From contig NC_083638.1 in the NCBI RefSeq assembly GCF_963576545.1, positions 31,465,400-31,529,399 on the forward strand: 64,000 bases of DNA, given 5' to 3'. Below the pieces are notes generated by a model that was given only the letters and a program-made list of their open reading frames with translations, ran no database searches and was not told where the DNA came from. This document shows positions 26,499-41,600 of the stretch, piece by piece; position 1 is the stretch's first letter; each line of letters starts with the position of its first letter. Source of the DNA: Limanda limanda (Eukaryota; Chordata; Actinopteri; Pleuronectiformes; Pleuronectidae). Position numbers and translations under genes: made by a program.

Positions 26499-29400
26499 GT
26501 TCACACATCATCCCAAATGTCACTAAACAGCTGGAAACGGGGAGATAAGCCTTTTTTGGAAGCATTGATTAAGATTTCTGACTTTTTCATCACATGTCAG
26601 CCCAAGTGTCAGAAAAACGCTGGAAACAGGGAGATAAGCCTTTTTTGGAAGAAATGGTTAAATTCTTGAATTTTTCATCACACATCATCCCAAATGTCAC
26701 TAAACAGCTGGAAACGGGGAGATAAGCCTTTTTTGGAAGCAATGGTTACCATTTTGACTTTTTCATCACATATCAGCTCAAGTGTCAGAAAAGCGCTGGA
26801 AACAGGGAGATATGCCTTTTTTTGGAAGAAATGGTTAAATTCTTGAATTTTTCATCACACATCATCCCAAATGTCACTAAACAGCTGGAAACGGGGAGAT
26901 AAGCCTTTTTTGGAAGCATTGATTAAGATTTCTGACTTTTTCATCACATGTCAGCCCAAGTGTCAGAAAAGCGCTGGAAACAGGGAGATATGCCTTTTTT
27001 GGAAGAAATGGTTAAATTCTTGAATTTTTCATCACACATCATCCCAAATGGCACTAAACAGCTGGAAACGGGGAGATAAGCCTTTTTTGGAAGCATTGAT
27101 TAAGATTTCTGACTTTTTCATCACATGTCAGCCCCAGTGTCAAAAAAGCGCTGGAAACAGGGAGATATGCCTTTTTTGGAAGAAATGGTTAAATTCTTGA
27201 ATTTTTAATCACAGATCATCCCAAATGTCACTAAACAGCTGGAAACGGGGAGATAAGCCTTTTTTGGAAGCAATGGTTAACATTTTGACTTTTTCATCAC
27301 ATATCAGCTCAAGTGTCAGAAAAGCGCTGGAAACAGGGAGATATGCCTTTTTTTGGAAGAAATGGTTAAATTCTTGAATTTTTCATCACACATCATCCCA
27401 AATGTCACTAAACAGCTGGAAACGGGGAGATAAGCCTTTATTTGGAAGCAATGGTTACCATTTTGACTTTTTCATCACATATCAGCTCCAGTGTCAGAAA
27501 AGCGCTGGAAACAGGGAGATATGCCTTTTTTTGGAAGAAATGGTTAAATTCTTGAATTTTTCATCACACATCATCCCAAATGGCACTAAACAGCTGGAAA
27601 CGGGGAGATAAGCCTTTTTTGGAAGCATTGATTAAGATTTCTGACTTTTTCATCACATGTCAGCCCAAGTGTCAGAAAAGCGCTGGAAACAGGGAGATAT
27701 GCCTTTTTTGGAAGAAATGGTTAAATTCTTGAATTTTTCATTACACATCATCCCAAATGGCACTAAACAGCTGGAAACGGGGAGATAAGCCTTTTTTGGA
27801 AGCATTGATTAAGATTTCTGACTTTTTCATCACATGTCAGCCCAAGTGTCAAAAAAGCGCTGGAAACAGGGAGATATGCCTTTTTTGGAAGAAATGGTTA
27901 AATTCTTGAATTTTTCATCACACATCATCCCAAATGTCACTAAACAGCTGGAAACGGGGAGATAAGCCTTTTTTGGAAGCAATGGTTAACATTTTGACTT
28001 TTTCATCACATATCAGCTCCAGTGTCAGAAAAGCGCTGGAAACAGGGAGATATGCCTTTTTTTGGAAGAAATGGTTAAATTCTTGAATTTTTCATCACAC
28101 ATCATCCCAAATGTCACTAAGCAGCTGGAAACGGGGAGATAAGCCTTTTTTGGAAGCATTGATTAAGATTTCTGACTTTTTCATCACATGTCAGCCCAAG
28201 TGTCAGAAAAGCACTGGAAACAGGGAGATATGCCTTTTTTGGAAGAAATGGTTAAATTCTTGAATTTTTCATCACACATCACTCCAAATGTCAATAAACA
28301 GCTGGAAACGGGGAGATAAGCCTTTTTTGGAAGCAATGGTTAACATTTTGACTTTTTCATCACATATCAGCTCAAGTGTCAGAAAAGCGCTGGAAACAGG
28401 GAGATATGCCTTTTTTTGGAAGAAATGGTTAAATTCTTGAATTTTTCATCACACATCATCCCAAATGTCAATAAACAGCTGGAAACGGGGAGATATTCCT
28501 TTTTTGGAAGCATTGATTAAGATTTCTGACTTTTTCATCACATGTCAGCCCAAGTGTCAGAAAAACGCTGGAAACAGGGAGATAAGCCTTTTTTGGAAGA
28601 AATGGTTAAATTCTTGAATTTTTCATCACACATCATCCCAAATGTCACTAAACAGCTGGAAACGGGGAGATAAGCCTTTTTTGGAAGCAATGGTTACCAT
28701 TTTGACTTTTTCATCACATATCAGCTCAAGTGTCAGAAAAGCGCTGGAAACAGGGGGATATGCCTTTTTTGGAAGAAATGGTTAAATTCTTGAATTTTTC
28801 ATCACACATCATCCCAAATGGCACTAAACAGCTGGAAACGGGGAGATAAGCCTTTTTTGGAAACATTGATTAAGATTTCTGACTTTTTCATCACATGTCA
28901 GCCCAAAAGTCAGAAAAGCGCTGGAAACAGGGAGATAAGCCTTTTTTGGAAGAAATGGTTAAATTCTTGAATTTTTCATCACACATCATCCCAAATGTCA
29001 CTAAACAGCTGGAAACGGGGAGATAAGCCTTTTTTGGAAGCAATGGTTACCATTTTGACTTTTTCATCACATATCAGCTCAAGTGTCAGAAAAGCGCTGG
29101 AAACAGGGAGATATGCCTTTTTTTGGAAGAAATGGTTAAATTCTTGAATTTTTCATCACACATCATCCCAAATGTCACTAAACAGCTGGAAACGGGGAGA
29201 TAAGCCTTTTTTGGAAGCATTGATTAAGATTTCTGACTTTTTCATCACATGTCAGCCCAAGTGTCAAAAAAGCGCTGGAAACAGGGAGATATGCCTTTTT
29301 TGGAAGAAATGGTTAAATTCTTGAATTTTTAATCACAGATCATCCCAAATGTCACTAAACAGCTGGAAACGGGGAGATAAGCCTTTTGTGGAAGCAATGG

Positions 29401-32400
29401 TTAACATTTTGACTTTTTCATCACATATCAGCTCAAGTGTCAGAAAAGCGCTGGAAACAGGGAGATATGCCTTTTTTTGGAAGAAATGGTTAATTTCTTG
29501 AATTTTTAATCAAACATCATCCCAAATGTCACTAAACAGCTGGAAACGGGGAGATAAGCCTTTTTTGGAAGCAATGGTTAAGATTTTGACTTTTTCATCA
29601 CATATCAGCTCCAGTGTCAGAAAAGCGCTGGATACAGGGAGATATGCCTTTTTTTGGAAGAAATGGTTAAATTCTTGAATTTTTCATCACACATCATCCC
29701 AAATGGCACTAAACAGCTGGAAACGGGGAGATAAGCCTTTTTTGGAAGCATTGATTAAGATTTCTGACTTTTTCATCACATGTCAGCCCAAGTGTCAAAA
29801 AAGCGCTGGAAACAGGGAGATATGCCTTTTTTGGAAGAAATGGTTAAATTCTTGAATTTTTAATCACACATCATCCCAAATGTCACTAAACAGCTGGAAA
29901 CGGGGTTATAAGCCTTTTTTGGAAGCAATGGTTAAGATTTTGACTTTTTCATCACATATCAGCTCCAGTGTCAGAAAAGCGCTGGAAACAGGGAGATAAG
30001 CCTTTTTTGTAAGAAGTGGTTAAATTCTTGAATTTTTCATCACACATCATCCCAAATGTCACTAAACAGCTGGAAACGGGGAGATAAGCCTTTTTTGGAG
30101 GCATTGATTAAGATTTCTGACTTTTTCATCACATATCAGCTCAAGTGTCAGAAAAGCGCTGGAAACAGGGAGATATGCCTTTTTTTGGAAGAAATGGTTA
30201 AATTCTTGAATTTTTCATCACAAATCATCCCAAATGTCAATAAACAGCTGGAAACGGGGAGATAAGCCTTTTTTGGAAGCAATGGTTACCATTTTGACTT
30301 TTTCATCACATATCAGCTCAAGTGTCAGAAAAGCGCTGGAAACAGGGAGATATGCCTTTTTTTGGAAGAAATGGTTAAATTCTTGAATTTTTCATCACAC
30401 ATCATCCCAAATGTCACTAAACAGCTGGAAACGGGGAGATAAGCCTTTTTTGGAAGCATTGATTAAGATTTCTGACTTTTTCATCACATGTCAGCCCAAG
30501 TGTCAGAAAAGCGCTCGAAACAGGGAGATATGCCTTGTTTGGAAGAAATGGTTAAATTCTTGAATTTTTCATCACACATCATCCCAAATGTCACTAAACA
30601 GCTGGAAACGGGGAGATAAGCCTTTTTTGGAAGCATTGATTAAGATTTCTGACTTTTTCATCACATGTCAGCCCAAGTGTCAAAAAAGCGCTGGAAACAG
30701 GGAGATAAGCCTTTTTTGGAAGAAGTGGTTAAATTCTTGAATTTTTCATCACACATCATCCCAAATGTCACTAAACAGCTGGAAACGGGGAGATAAGCCT
30801 TTTTTGGAAGCATTGATTAAGATTTCTGACTTTTTCATCACATGTCAGCCCAAGTGTCAGAAAAGCGCTGGAAACAGGGAGATAAGCCTTTTTTGGAAGA
30901 AATGGTTAAATTCTTGAATTTTTCATCACACATCATCCCAAATGTCACTAAACAGCTGGAAACGGGGAGATAAGCCTTTTTTGGAAGCATTGATTAAGAT
31001 TTCTGACTTTTTCATCACATGTCAGCCCAAGTGTCAGAAAAGCACTGGAAACAGGGAGATATGCCTTTTTTGGAAGAAATGATTAAATTCTTGAATTTTT
31101 CATCACACATCATCCCAAATGTCACTAAACAGCTGGAAACGGGGAGATAAGCCTTTTTTGGAAGCATTGATTAAGATTTCTGACTTTTTCATCACATGTC
31201 AGCCCAAGTGTCAAAAAAGCGCTGGAAACAGGGAGATATGCCTTTTTTGGAAGAAATGGTTAAATTCTTGAATTTTTAATCACAGATCATCCCAAATGTC
31301 ACTAAACAGCTGGAAACGGGGAGATAAGCCTTTTTTGGAAACATTGATTAAGATTTCTGACTTTTTCATCACATGTCAGCCCAAGTGTCAAAAAAGCGCT
31401 GGAAACAGGGAGATATGCCTTTTTTGGAAGAAATGGTTAAATTCTTGAATTTTTCATCACACATCATCCCAAATGTCACTAAACAGCTGGAAACGGGGAG
31501 ATAAGCCTTTTTTGGAAGCATTGATTAAGATTTCTGACTTTTTCATCACATGTCAGCCCAAGTGTCAAAAAAGCGCTGGAAACAGGGAGATATGCCTTTT
31601 TTGGAAGAAATGGTTAAATTCTTGAATTTTTAATCACACATCATCCTAAATGTCACTAAACAGCTGGAAACGGGGAGATAAGCCTTTTTTGGAAGCACTG
31701 GTTAAGATTTTGACTTTTTCATCACATATCAGGTCCAGTGTCAGAAAAGCGCTGGATACAGGGAGATATGCCTTTTTTTGGAAGAAATGGTTAAATTCTT
31801 GAATTTTTCATCACACATCATCCCAAATGGCACTAAACAGCTGGAAACGGGGAGATAAGCCTTTTTTGGAAGCATTGATTAAGATTTCTGACTTTTTCAT
31901 CACATGTCAGCCCAAGTGTCAAAAAAGCGCTGGAAACAGGGAGATATGCCTTTTTTGGAAGAAATGGTTAAATTCTTGAATTTTTAATCACACATCATCC
32001 CAAATGTCACTAAACAGCTGGAAACGGGGAGATAAGCCTTTTTTGGAGGCATTGATTAAGATTTCTGACTTTTTCATCACATGTCAGCCCAAGTGTCAGA
32101 AAAGCGCTCGAAACAGGGAGATATGCCTTGTTTGGAAGAAATGGTTAAATTCTTGAATTTTTGTTCACACATCATCCCAAATGTCACTAAACAGCTGGAA
32201 ACGGGGAGATAAGCCTTTTTTGGAAGCAATGGTTACCATTTTGACTTTTTCATCACATATCAGCTCAAGTGTCAGAAAAGCGCTGGAAACAGGGAGATAT
32301 GCCTTTTTTTGGAAGAAATGGTTAAATTCTTGAATTTTTCATCACACATCATCCCAAATGTCACTAAACAGCTGGAAACGGGGAGATAAGCCTTTTTTGG

Positions 32401-35400
32401 AAGCATTGATTAAGATTTCTGACTTTTTCATCACATGTCAGCCCAAGTGTCAGAAAAGCGCTGGAAACAGGGAGATATGCCTTTTTTGGAAGAAATGGTT
32501 AAATTCTTGAAATTTTCATCACACATCATCCCAAATGGCACTAAACAGCTGGAAACGGGGAGATAAGCCTTTTTTGGAAGCATTGATTAAGATTTCTGAC
32601 TTTTTCATCACATGTCAGCCCAAGTGTCAGAAAAACGCTGGAAACAGGGAGATAAGCCTTTTTTGGAAGAAATGGTTAAATTCTTGAATTTTTCATCACA
32701 CATCATCCCAAATGTCACTAAACAGCTGGACACGGGGAGATAAGCCTTTTTTGGAAGCATTGATTAAGATTTCTGACTTTTTCATCACATGTCAGCCCAA
32801 GTGTCAGAAAAGCGCTGGAAACAGGGAGATAAGCCTTTTTTGGAAGCATTGATTAAGATTTCTGACTTTTTCATCACATGTCAGCCCAAGTGTCAGAAAA
32901 GCGCTGGAAACAGGGAGATATGCCTTTTTTGGAAGACATGGTTAAATTCTTGAATTTTTCATCACACATCATCCCAAATGGCACTAAACAGCTGGAAACG
33001 GGGAGATTAGCCTTTTTTGGAAGCATTGATTAATATTTCTGACTTTTTCATCACATGTCAGCCCAAGTGTCAGAAAAGCGCTGGAAACAGGGAGATAAGC
33101 CTTTTTTGGAAGAAATGGTTAAATTCTTGAATTTTTCATCACACATCATCCCAAATGTCACTAAACAGCTGAAAACGGGGAGATAAGCCTTTTTTGGAAG
33201 CATTGATTAAGATTTCTGACTTTTTCATCACATATCAGCCCAAGTGTCAGAAAAGCGCTGGAAACAGGGAGATATGCCTTTTTTGGAAGAAATGGTTAAA
33301 TTCTTGAATTTTTCATCACACATCATCCCAAATGGCACTAAACAGCTGGAAACGGGGAGATAAGCCTTTTTTGGAAACATTGATTAAGATTTCTGACTTT
33401 TTCATCACATGTCAGCCCAAAAGTCAGAAAAGCGCTGGAAACAGGGAGATAAGCCTTTTTGGGAAGAAATGGTTAAATTCTTGAATTTTTCATCACACAT
33501 CATCCCAAATGTCACTAAACAGCTGGAAACGGGGAGATAAGCCTTTTTTGGAAGCAATGGTTACCATTTTGACTTTTTCATCACATGTCAGCCCAAGTGT
33601 CAAAAAAGCGCTGGAAACAGGGAGATAAGCCTTTTTTGGAAGAAGTGGTTAAATTCTTGAATTTTTCATCACACATCATCCCAAATGTCACTAAACAGCT
33701 GTAAACGGGGAGATCAGCCTTTTTTGGAAGCATTGATTAAGATTTCTGACTTTTTCATCACATGTCAGCCCAAGTGTCAGAAAAGCGCTGGAAACAGGGA
33801 GATATGCCTTGTTTGGAAGGAATGGTTAAATTCTTGAATTTTTGATCACACATCATCCCAAATGTCACTAAACAGCTGGAAACGGGGAGATAAGCCTTTT
33901 TTGGAAGCATTGATTAAGATTTCTGACTTTTTCATCACATGTCAGCCCAAGTGTCAGAAAAGCGCTGGAAACAGGGAGATATGCCTTTTTTTGGAAGAAA
34001 TGGTTAAATTCTTGAATTTTTCATCACACATCATCCCAAATGTCACTAAACAGCTGGAAACGGGGAGATAAGCCTTTTTTGGAAGCATTGATTAAGATTT
34101 CTGACATTTTCATCACATGTCAGCCCAAGTGTCAGAAAAGCGCTGGAAACAGGGAGATAAGCCTTTTTTGGAAGAAATGGTTAAATTCTTGAATTTTTCA
34201 TCACACATCATCCCAAATGTCACTAAACAGCTGGAAACGGGGAGATAAGCCTTTTTTGGAAGCATTGATTAAGATTTCTGACTTTTTCATCACATGTCAG
34301 CCCAAGTGTCAGAAAAGCACTGGAAACAGGGAGATATGCCTTTTTTGGAAGAAATGATTAAATTCTTGAATTTTTCATCACACATCATCCCAAATGTCAC
34401 TAAACAGCTGAAAACGGGGAGATAAGCCTTTTTTGGAAACATTGATTAAGATTTCTGACTTTTTCATCACATGTCAGCCCAAGTGTCAAAAAAGCGCTGG
34501 AAACAGGGAGATATGCCTTTTTTGGAAGAAATGGTTAAATTCTTGAATTTTTAATCACAGATCATCCCAAATGTCACTAAACAGCTGGAAACGGGGAGAT
34601 AAGCCTTTTTTGGAAGCAATGGTTAACATTTTGACTTTTTCATCACATATCAGCTCCAGTGTCAGAAAAGCGCTGGAAACAGGGAGATATGCCTTTTTTT
34701 GGAAGAAATGGTTCAATTCTTGAATTTTTCATCACACATCATCCCAAATGTCACTAAGCAGCTGGAAACGGGGAGATAAGCCTTTTTTGGAAGCATTGAT
34801 TAAGATTTCTGACTTTTTCATCACATGTCAGCCCAAGTGTCAGAAAAGCACTGGAAACAGGGAGATATGCCTTTTTTGGAAGAAATGGTTAAATTCTTGA
34901 ATTTTTCATCACACATCACTCCAAATGTCAATAAACAGCTGGAAACGGGGAGATAAGCCTTTTTTAAGCAATGGTTAACATTTTGACTTTTTCATCACAT
35001 ATCAGCTCAAGTGTCAGAAAAGCGCTGGAAACAGGGAGATAAGCCTTTTTTGGAAGAAATGGTTAAATTCTTGAATTTTTCATCACACATCATCCCAAAT
35101 GTCACTAAACAGCTGTAAACGGGGAGATCAGCCTTTTTTGGAAGCATTGATTAAGATTTCTGACTTTTTCATCACATGTCAGCCCAAGTGTCAGAAAAGC
35201 GCTGGAAACAGGGAGATATGCCTTGTTTGGAAGAAATGGTTAAATTCTTGAATTTTTCATCACACATCATCCCAAATGTCACTTAACAGCTGGAAACGGG
35301 GAGATAAGCCTTTTTTGGAACCATTGATTAAGATTTCTGACTTTTTCATCACATGTCAGCCCAAGTGTCAGAAAAGCGCTGGAAACAGGGAGATATGCCT

Positions 35401-35611
35401 TGTTTGGAAGAAATGGTTAAATTCTTGAATTTTTCATCACACATCATCCCAAATGTCACTAAACAGCTGGAAACGGGGAGATAAGCCTTTTTTGGAAGCA
35501 TTGATTAAGATTTCTGACTTTTTCATCACATGTCAGCCCAAGTGTCAGAAAAGCGCTCGAAACAGGGAGATATGCCTTGTTTGGAAGAAATGGTTAAATT
35601 CTTGAATTTTT
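26499..35611 (+). repeat. Long higher-order repeat, copy B (9113 bp)
   Basis: This copy repeats the copy A marker order almost base for base. The distance between its two gttcac markers (26499 and 32163) is 178 bp shorter than in copy A, and its second section (32163 to 35612) is 177 bp shorter. The first loss fuses a gaggcattg monomer to the gcgctcgaaac monomer near 32047-32110; the second removes the dimer directly after gttcac near 32163-32230. I noticed only a handful of substitutions against copy A, such as gtaagaagtgg near 30013, catcctaaatg near 31643, gcactggtta near 31695 and tttttgatcac near 33841. Near-identity points to a recent duplication. Confidence 0.9.
32742..32919 (+). repeat. 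A-A phase slip in copy B
   Basis: Exact positional equivalent of the slip in copy A at an offset of 9113 bp, with the same ctggacacgg upstream and gaagacatgg downstream. Confidence 0.9.
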
Positions 35612-38600
35612 GTTCACACATCATCCCAAATGTCACTAAACAGCTGGAAACGGGGAGATAAGCCTTTTTTGGAAGCATTGATTAAGATTTCTGACTTTTT
35701 CATCACATGTCAGCCCAAGTGTCAGAAAAACGCTGGAAACAGGGAGATAAGCCTTTTTTGGAAGAAATGGTTAAATTCTTGAATTTTTCATCACACATCA
35801 TCCCAAATGTCACTAAACAGCTGGAAACGGGGAGATAAGCCTTTTTTGGAAGCAATGGTTACCATTTTGACTTTTTCATCACATATCAGCTCAAGTGTCA
35901 GAAAAGCGCTGGAAACAGGGAGATATGCCTTTTTTTGGAAGAAATGGTTAAATTCTTGAATTTTTCATCACACATCATCCCAAATGTCACTAAACAGCTG
36001 GAAACGGGGAGATAAGCCTTTTTTGGAAGCATTGATTAAGATTTCTGACTTTTTCATCACATGTCAGCCCAAGTGTCAGAAAAGCGCTGGAAACAGGGAG
36101 ATATGCCTTTTTTGGAAGAAATGGTTAAATTCTTGAATTTTTCATCACACATCATCCCAAATGGCACTAAACAGCTGGAAACGGGGAGATAAGCCTTTTT
36201 TGGAAGCATTGATTAAGATTTCTGACTTTTTCATCACATGTCAGCCCCAGTGTCAAAAAAGCGCTGGAAACAGGGAGATATGCCTTTTTTGGAAGAAATG
36301 GTTAAATTCTTGAATTTTTAATCACAGATCATCCCAAATGTCACTAAACAGCTGGAAACGGGGAGATAAGCCTTTTTTGGAAGCAATGGTTAACATTTTG
36401 ACTTTTTCATCACATATCAGCTCAAGTGTCAGAAAAGCGCTGGAAACAGGGAGATATGCCTTTTTTTGGAAGAAATGGTTAAATTCTTGAATTTTTCATC
36501 ACACATCATCCCAAATGTCACTAAACAGCTGGAAACGGGGAGATAAGCCTTTATTTGGAAGCAATGGTTACCATTTTGACTTTTTCATCACATATCAGCT
36601 CCAGTGTCAGAAAAGCGCTGGAAACAGGGAGATATGCCTTTTTTTGGAAGAAATGGTTAAATTCTTGAATTTTTCATCACACATCATCCCAAATGGCACT
36701 AAACAGCTGGAAACGGGGAGATAAGCCTTTTTTGGAAGCATTGATTAAGATTTCTGACTTTTTCATCACATGTCAGCCCAAGTGTCAAAAAAGCGCTGGA
36801 AACAGGGAGATATGCCTTTTTTGGAAGAAATGGTTAAATTCTTGAATTTTTAATCACAGATCATCCCAAATGTCACTAAACAGCTGGAAACGGGGAGATA
36901 AGCCTTTTTTTGGAAGCAATGGTTAACATTTTGACTTTTTCATCACATATCAGCTCAAGTGTCAGAAAAGCGCTGGAAACAGGGAGATATGCCTTTTTTT
37001 GGAAGAAATGGTTAAATTCTTGAATTTTTCATCACACATCATCCCAAATGTCACTAAACAGCTGGAAACGGGGAGATAAGCCTTTTTTGGAAGCAATGGT
37101 TAACATTTTGACTTTTTCATCACATATCAGCTCCAGTGTCAGAAAAGCGCTGGAAACAGGGAGATATGCCTTTTTTTGGAAGAAATGGTTAAATTCTTGA
37201 ATTTTTCATCACACATCATCCCAAATGTCACTAAGCAGCTGGAAACGGGGAGATAAGCCTTTTTTGGAAGCATTGATTAAGATTTCTGACTTTTTCATCA
37301 CATGTCAGCCCAAGTGTCAGAAAAGCACTGGAAACAGGGAGATATGCCTTTTTTGGAAGAAATGGTTAAATTCTTGAATTTTTCATCACACATCACTCCA
37401 AATGTCAATAAACAGCTGGAAACGGGGAGATAAGCCTTTTTTGGAAGCAATGGTTAACATTTTGACTTTTTCATCACATATCAGCTCAAGTGTCAGAAAA
37501 GCGCTGGAAACAGGGAGATATGCCTTTTTTTGGAAGAAATGGTTAAATTCTTGAATTTTTCATCACACATCATCCCAAATGTCAATAAACAGCTGGAAAC
37601 GGGGAGATATTCCTTTTTTGGAAGCATTGATTAAGATTTCTGACTTTTTCATCACATGTCAGCCCAAGTGTCAGAAAAACGCTGGAAACAGGGAGATAAG
37701 CCTTTTTTGGAAGAAATGGTTAAATTCTTGAATTTTTCATCACACATCATCCCAAATGTCACTAAACAGCTGGAAACGGGGAGATAAGCCTTTTTTGGAA
37801 GCAATGGTTACCATTTTGACTTTTTCATCACATATCAGCTCGAGTGTCAGAAAAGCGCTGGAAACAGGGGGATATGCCTTTTTTGGAAGAAATGGTTAAA
37901 TTCTTGAATTTTTCATCACACATCATCCCAAATGGCACTAAACAGCTGGAAACGGGGAGATAAGCCTTTTTTGGAAACATTGATTAAGATTTCTGACTTT
38001 TTCATCACATGTCAGCCCAAAAGTCAGAAAAGCGCTGGAAACAGGGAGATAAGCCTTTTTTGGAAGAAATGGTTAAATTCTTGAATTTTTCATCACACAT
38101 CATCCCAAATGTCACTAAACAGCTGGAAACGGGGAGATAAGCCTTTTTTGGAAGCAATGGTTACCATTTTGACTTTTTCATCACATATCAGCTCAAGTGT
38201 CAGAAAAGCGCTGGAAACAGGGAGATATGCCTTTTTTTGGAAGAAATGGTTAAATTCTTGAATTTTTCATCACACATCATCCCAAATGTCACTAAACAGC
38301 TGGAAACGGGGAGATAAGCCTTTTTTGGAAGCATTGATTAAGATTTCTGACTTTTTCATCACATGTCAGCCCAAGTGTCAAAAAAGCGCTGGAAACAGGG
38401 AGATATGCCTTTTTTGGAAGAAATGGTTAAATTCTTGAATTTTTAATCACAGATCATCCCAAATGTCACTAAACAGCTGGAAACGGGGAGATAAGCCTTT
38501 TTTGGAAGCAATGGTTAACATTTTGACTTTTTCATCACATATCAGCTCAAGTGTCAGAAAAGCGCTGGAAACAGGGAGATATGCCTTTTTTTGGAAGAAA

Positions 38601-41600
38601 TGGTTAAATTCTTGAATTTTTAATCAAACATCATCCCAAATGTCACTAAACAGCTGGAAACGGGGAGATACGCCTTTTTTGGAAGCAATGGTTAAGATTT
38701 TGACTTTTTCATCACATATCAGCTCCAGTGTCAGAAAAGCGCTGGATACAGGGAGATATGCCTTTTTTTGGAAGAAATGGTTAAATTCTTGAATTTTTCA
38801 TCACACATCATCCCAAATGGCACTAAACAGCTGGAAACGGGGAGATAAGCCTTTTTTGGAAGCATTGATTAAGATTTCTGACTTTTTCATCACATGTCAG
38901 CCCAAGTGTCAAAAAAGCGCTGGAAACAGGGAGATATGCCTTTTTTGGAAGAAATGGTTAAATTCTTGAATTTTTAATCACACATCATCCCAAATGTCAC
39001 TAAACAGCTGGAAACGGGGTTATAAGCCTTTTTTGGAAGCAATGGTTAAGATTTTGACTTTTTCATCACATATCAGCTCCAGTGTCAGAAAAGCGCTGGA
39101 AACAGGGAGATAAGCCTTTTTTGTAAGAAATGGTTAAATTCTTGAATTTTTCATCACACATCATCCCAAATGTCACTAAACAGCTGGAAACGGGGAGATA
39201 AGCCTTTTTTGGAAGCATTGATTAAGATTTCTGACTTTTTCATCACATGTCAGCCCAAGTGTCAGAAAAGCGCTGGAAACAGGGAGATAAGCCTTTTTTG
39301 GAAGAAATGGTTAAATTCTTGAATTTTTCATCACACATCATCCCAAATGTCACTAAACAGCTGGAAACGGGGAGATAAGCCTTTTTTGGAAGCATTGATT
39401 AAGATTTCTGACTTTTTCATCACATGTCAGCCCAAGTGTCAGAAAAGCACTGGAAACAGGGAGATATGCCTTTTTTGGAAGAAATGATTAAATTCTTGAA
39501 TTTTTCATCACACATCATCCCAAATGTCACTAAACAGCTGGAAACGGGGAGATAAGCCTTTTTTGGAAGCATTGATTAAGATTTCTGACTTTTTCATCAC
39601 ATGTCAGCCCAAGTGTCAAAAAAGCGCTGGAAACAGGGAGATATGCCTTTTTTGGAAGAAATGGTTAAATTCTTGAATTTTTAATCACAGATCATCCCAA
39701 ATGTCACTAAACAGCTGGAAACGGGGAGATAAGCCTTTTTTGGAAACATTGATTAAGATTTCTGACTTTTTCATCACATGTCAGCCCAAGTGTCAAAAAA
39801 GCGCTGGAAACAGGGAGATATGCCTTTTTTGGAAGAAATGGTTAAATTCTTGAATTTTTCATCACACATCATCCCAAATGTCACTAAACAGCTGGAAACG
39901 GGGAGATAAGCCTTTTTTGGAAGCATTGATTAAGATTTCTGACTTTTTCATCACATGTCAGCCCAAGTGTCAAAAAAGCGCTGGAAACAGGGAGATATGC
40001 CTTTTTTGGAAGAAATGGTTAAATTCTTGAATTTTTAATCACACATCATCCCAAATGTCACTAAACAGCTGGAAACGGGGAGATAAGCCTTTTTTGGAAG
40101 CAATGGTTAAGATTTTGACTTTTTCATCACATATCAGGTCCAGTGTCAGAAAAGCGCTGGATACAGGGAGATATGCCTTTTTTTGGAAGAAATGGTTAAA
40201 TTCTTGAATTTTTCATCACACATCATCCCAAATGGCACTAAACAGCTGGAAACGGGGAGATAAGCCTTTTTTGGAAGCATTGATTAAGATTTCTGACTTT
40301 TTCATCACATGTCAGCCCAAGTGTCAAAAAAGCGCTGGAAACAGGGAGATATGCCTTTTTTGGAAGAAATGGTTAAATTCTTGAATTTTTAATCACACAT
40401 CATCCCAAATGTCACTAAACAGCTGGAAACGGGGAGATAAGCCTTTTTTGGAGGCATTGATTAAGATTTCTGACTTTTTCATCACATATCAGCTCAAGTG
40501 TCAGAAAAGCGCTGGAAACAGGGAGATATGCCTTTTTTTGGAAGAAATGGTTAAATTCTTGAATTTTTCATCACACATCATCCCAAATGTCACTAAACAG
40601 CTGGAAACGGGGAGATAAGCCTTTTTTGGAAGCATTGATTAAGATTTCTGACTTTTTCATCACATGTCAGCCCAAGTGTCAGAAAAGCGCTCGAAACAGG
40701 GAGATATGCCTTGTTTGGAAGAAATGGTTAAATTCTTGAATTTTTGTTCACACATCATCCCAAATGTCACTAAACAGCTGGAAACGGGGAGATAAGCCTT
40801 TTTTGGAAGCATTGATTAAGATTTCTGACTTTTTCATCACATGTCAGCCCAAGTGTCAGAAAAGCGCTGGAAACAGGGAGATAAGCCTTTTTTGGAAGAA
40901 ATGGTTAAATTCTTGAATTTTTCATCACACATCATCCCAAATGTCACTAAACAGCTGGAGACGGGGAGATAAGCCTTTTTTGGAAGCAATGGTTACCATT
41001 TTGACTTTTTCATCACATATCAGCTCAAGTGTCAGAAAAGCGCTGGAAACAGGGAGATATGCCTTTTTTTGGAAGAAATGGTTAAATTCTTGAATTTTTC
41101 ATCACACATCATCCCAAATGTCACTAAACAGCTGGAAACGGGGAGATAAGCCTTTTTTGGAAGCATTGATTAAGATTTCTGACTTTTTCATCACATGTCA
41201 GCCCAAGTGTCAGAAAAGCGCTGGAAACAGGGAGATATGCCTTTTTTGGAAGAAATGGTTAAATTCTTGAAATTTTCATCACACATCATCCCAAATGGCA
41301 CTAAACAGCTGGAAACGGGGAGATAAGCCTTTTTTGGAAGCATTGATTAAGATTTCTGACTTTTTCATCACATGTCAGCCCAAGTGTCAGAAAAACGCTG
41401 GAAACAGGGAGATAAGCCTTTTTTGGAAGAAATGGTTAAATTCTTGAATTTTTCATCACACATCATCCCAAATGTCACTAAACAGCTGGACACGGGGAGA
41501 TAAGCCTTTTTTGGAAGCATTGATTAAGATTTCTGACTTTTTCATCACATGTCAGCCCAAGTGTCAGAAAAGCGCTGGAAACAGGGAGATAAGCCTTTTT

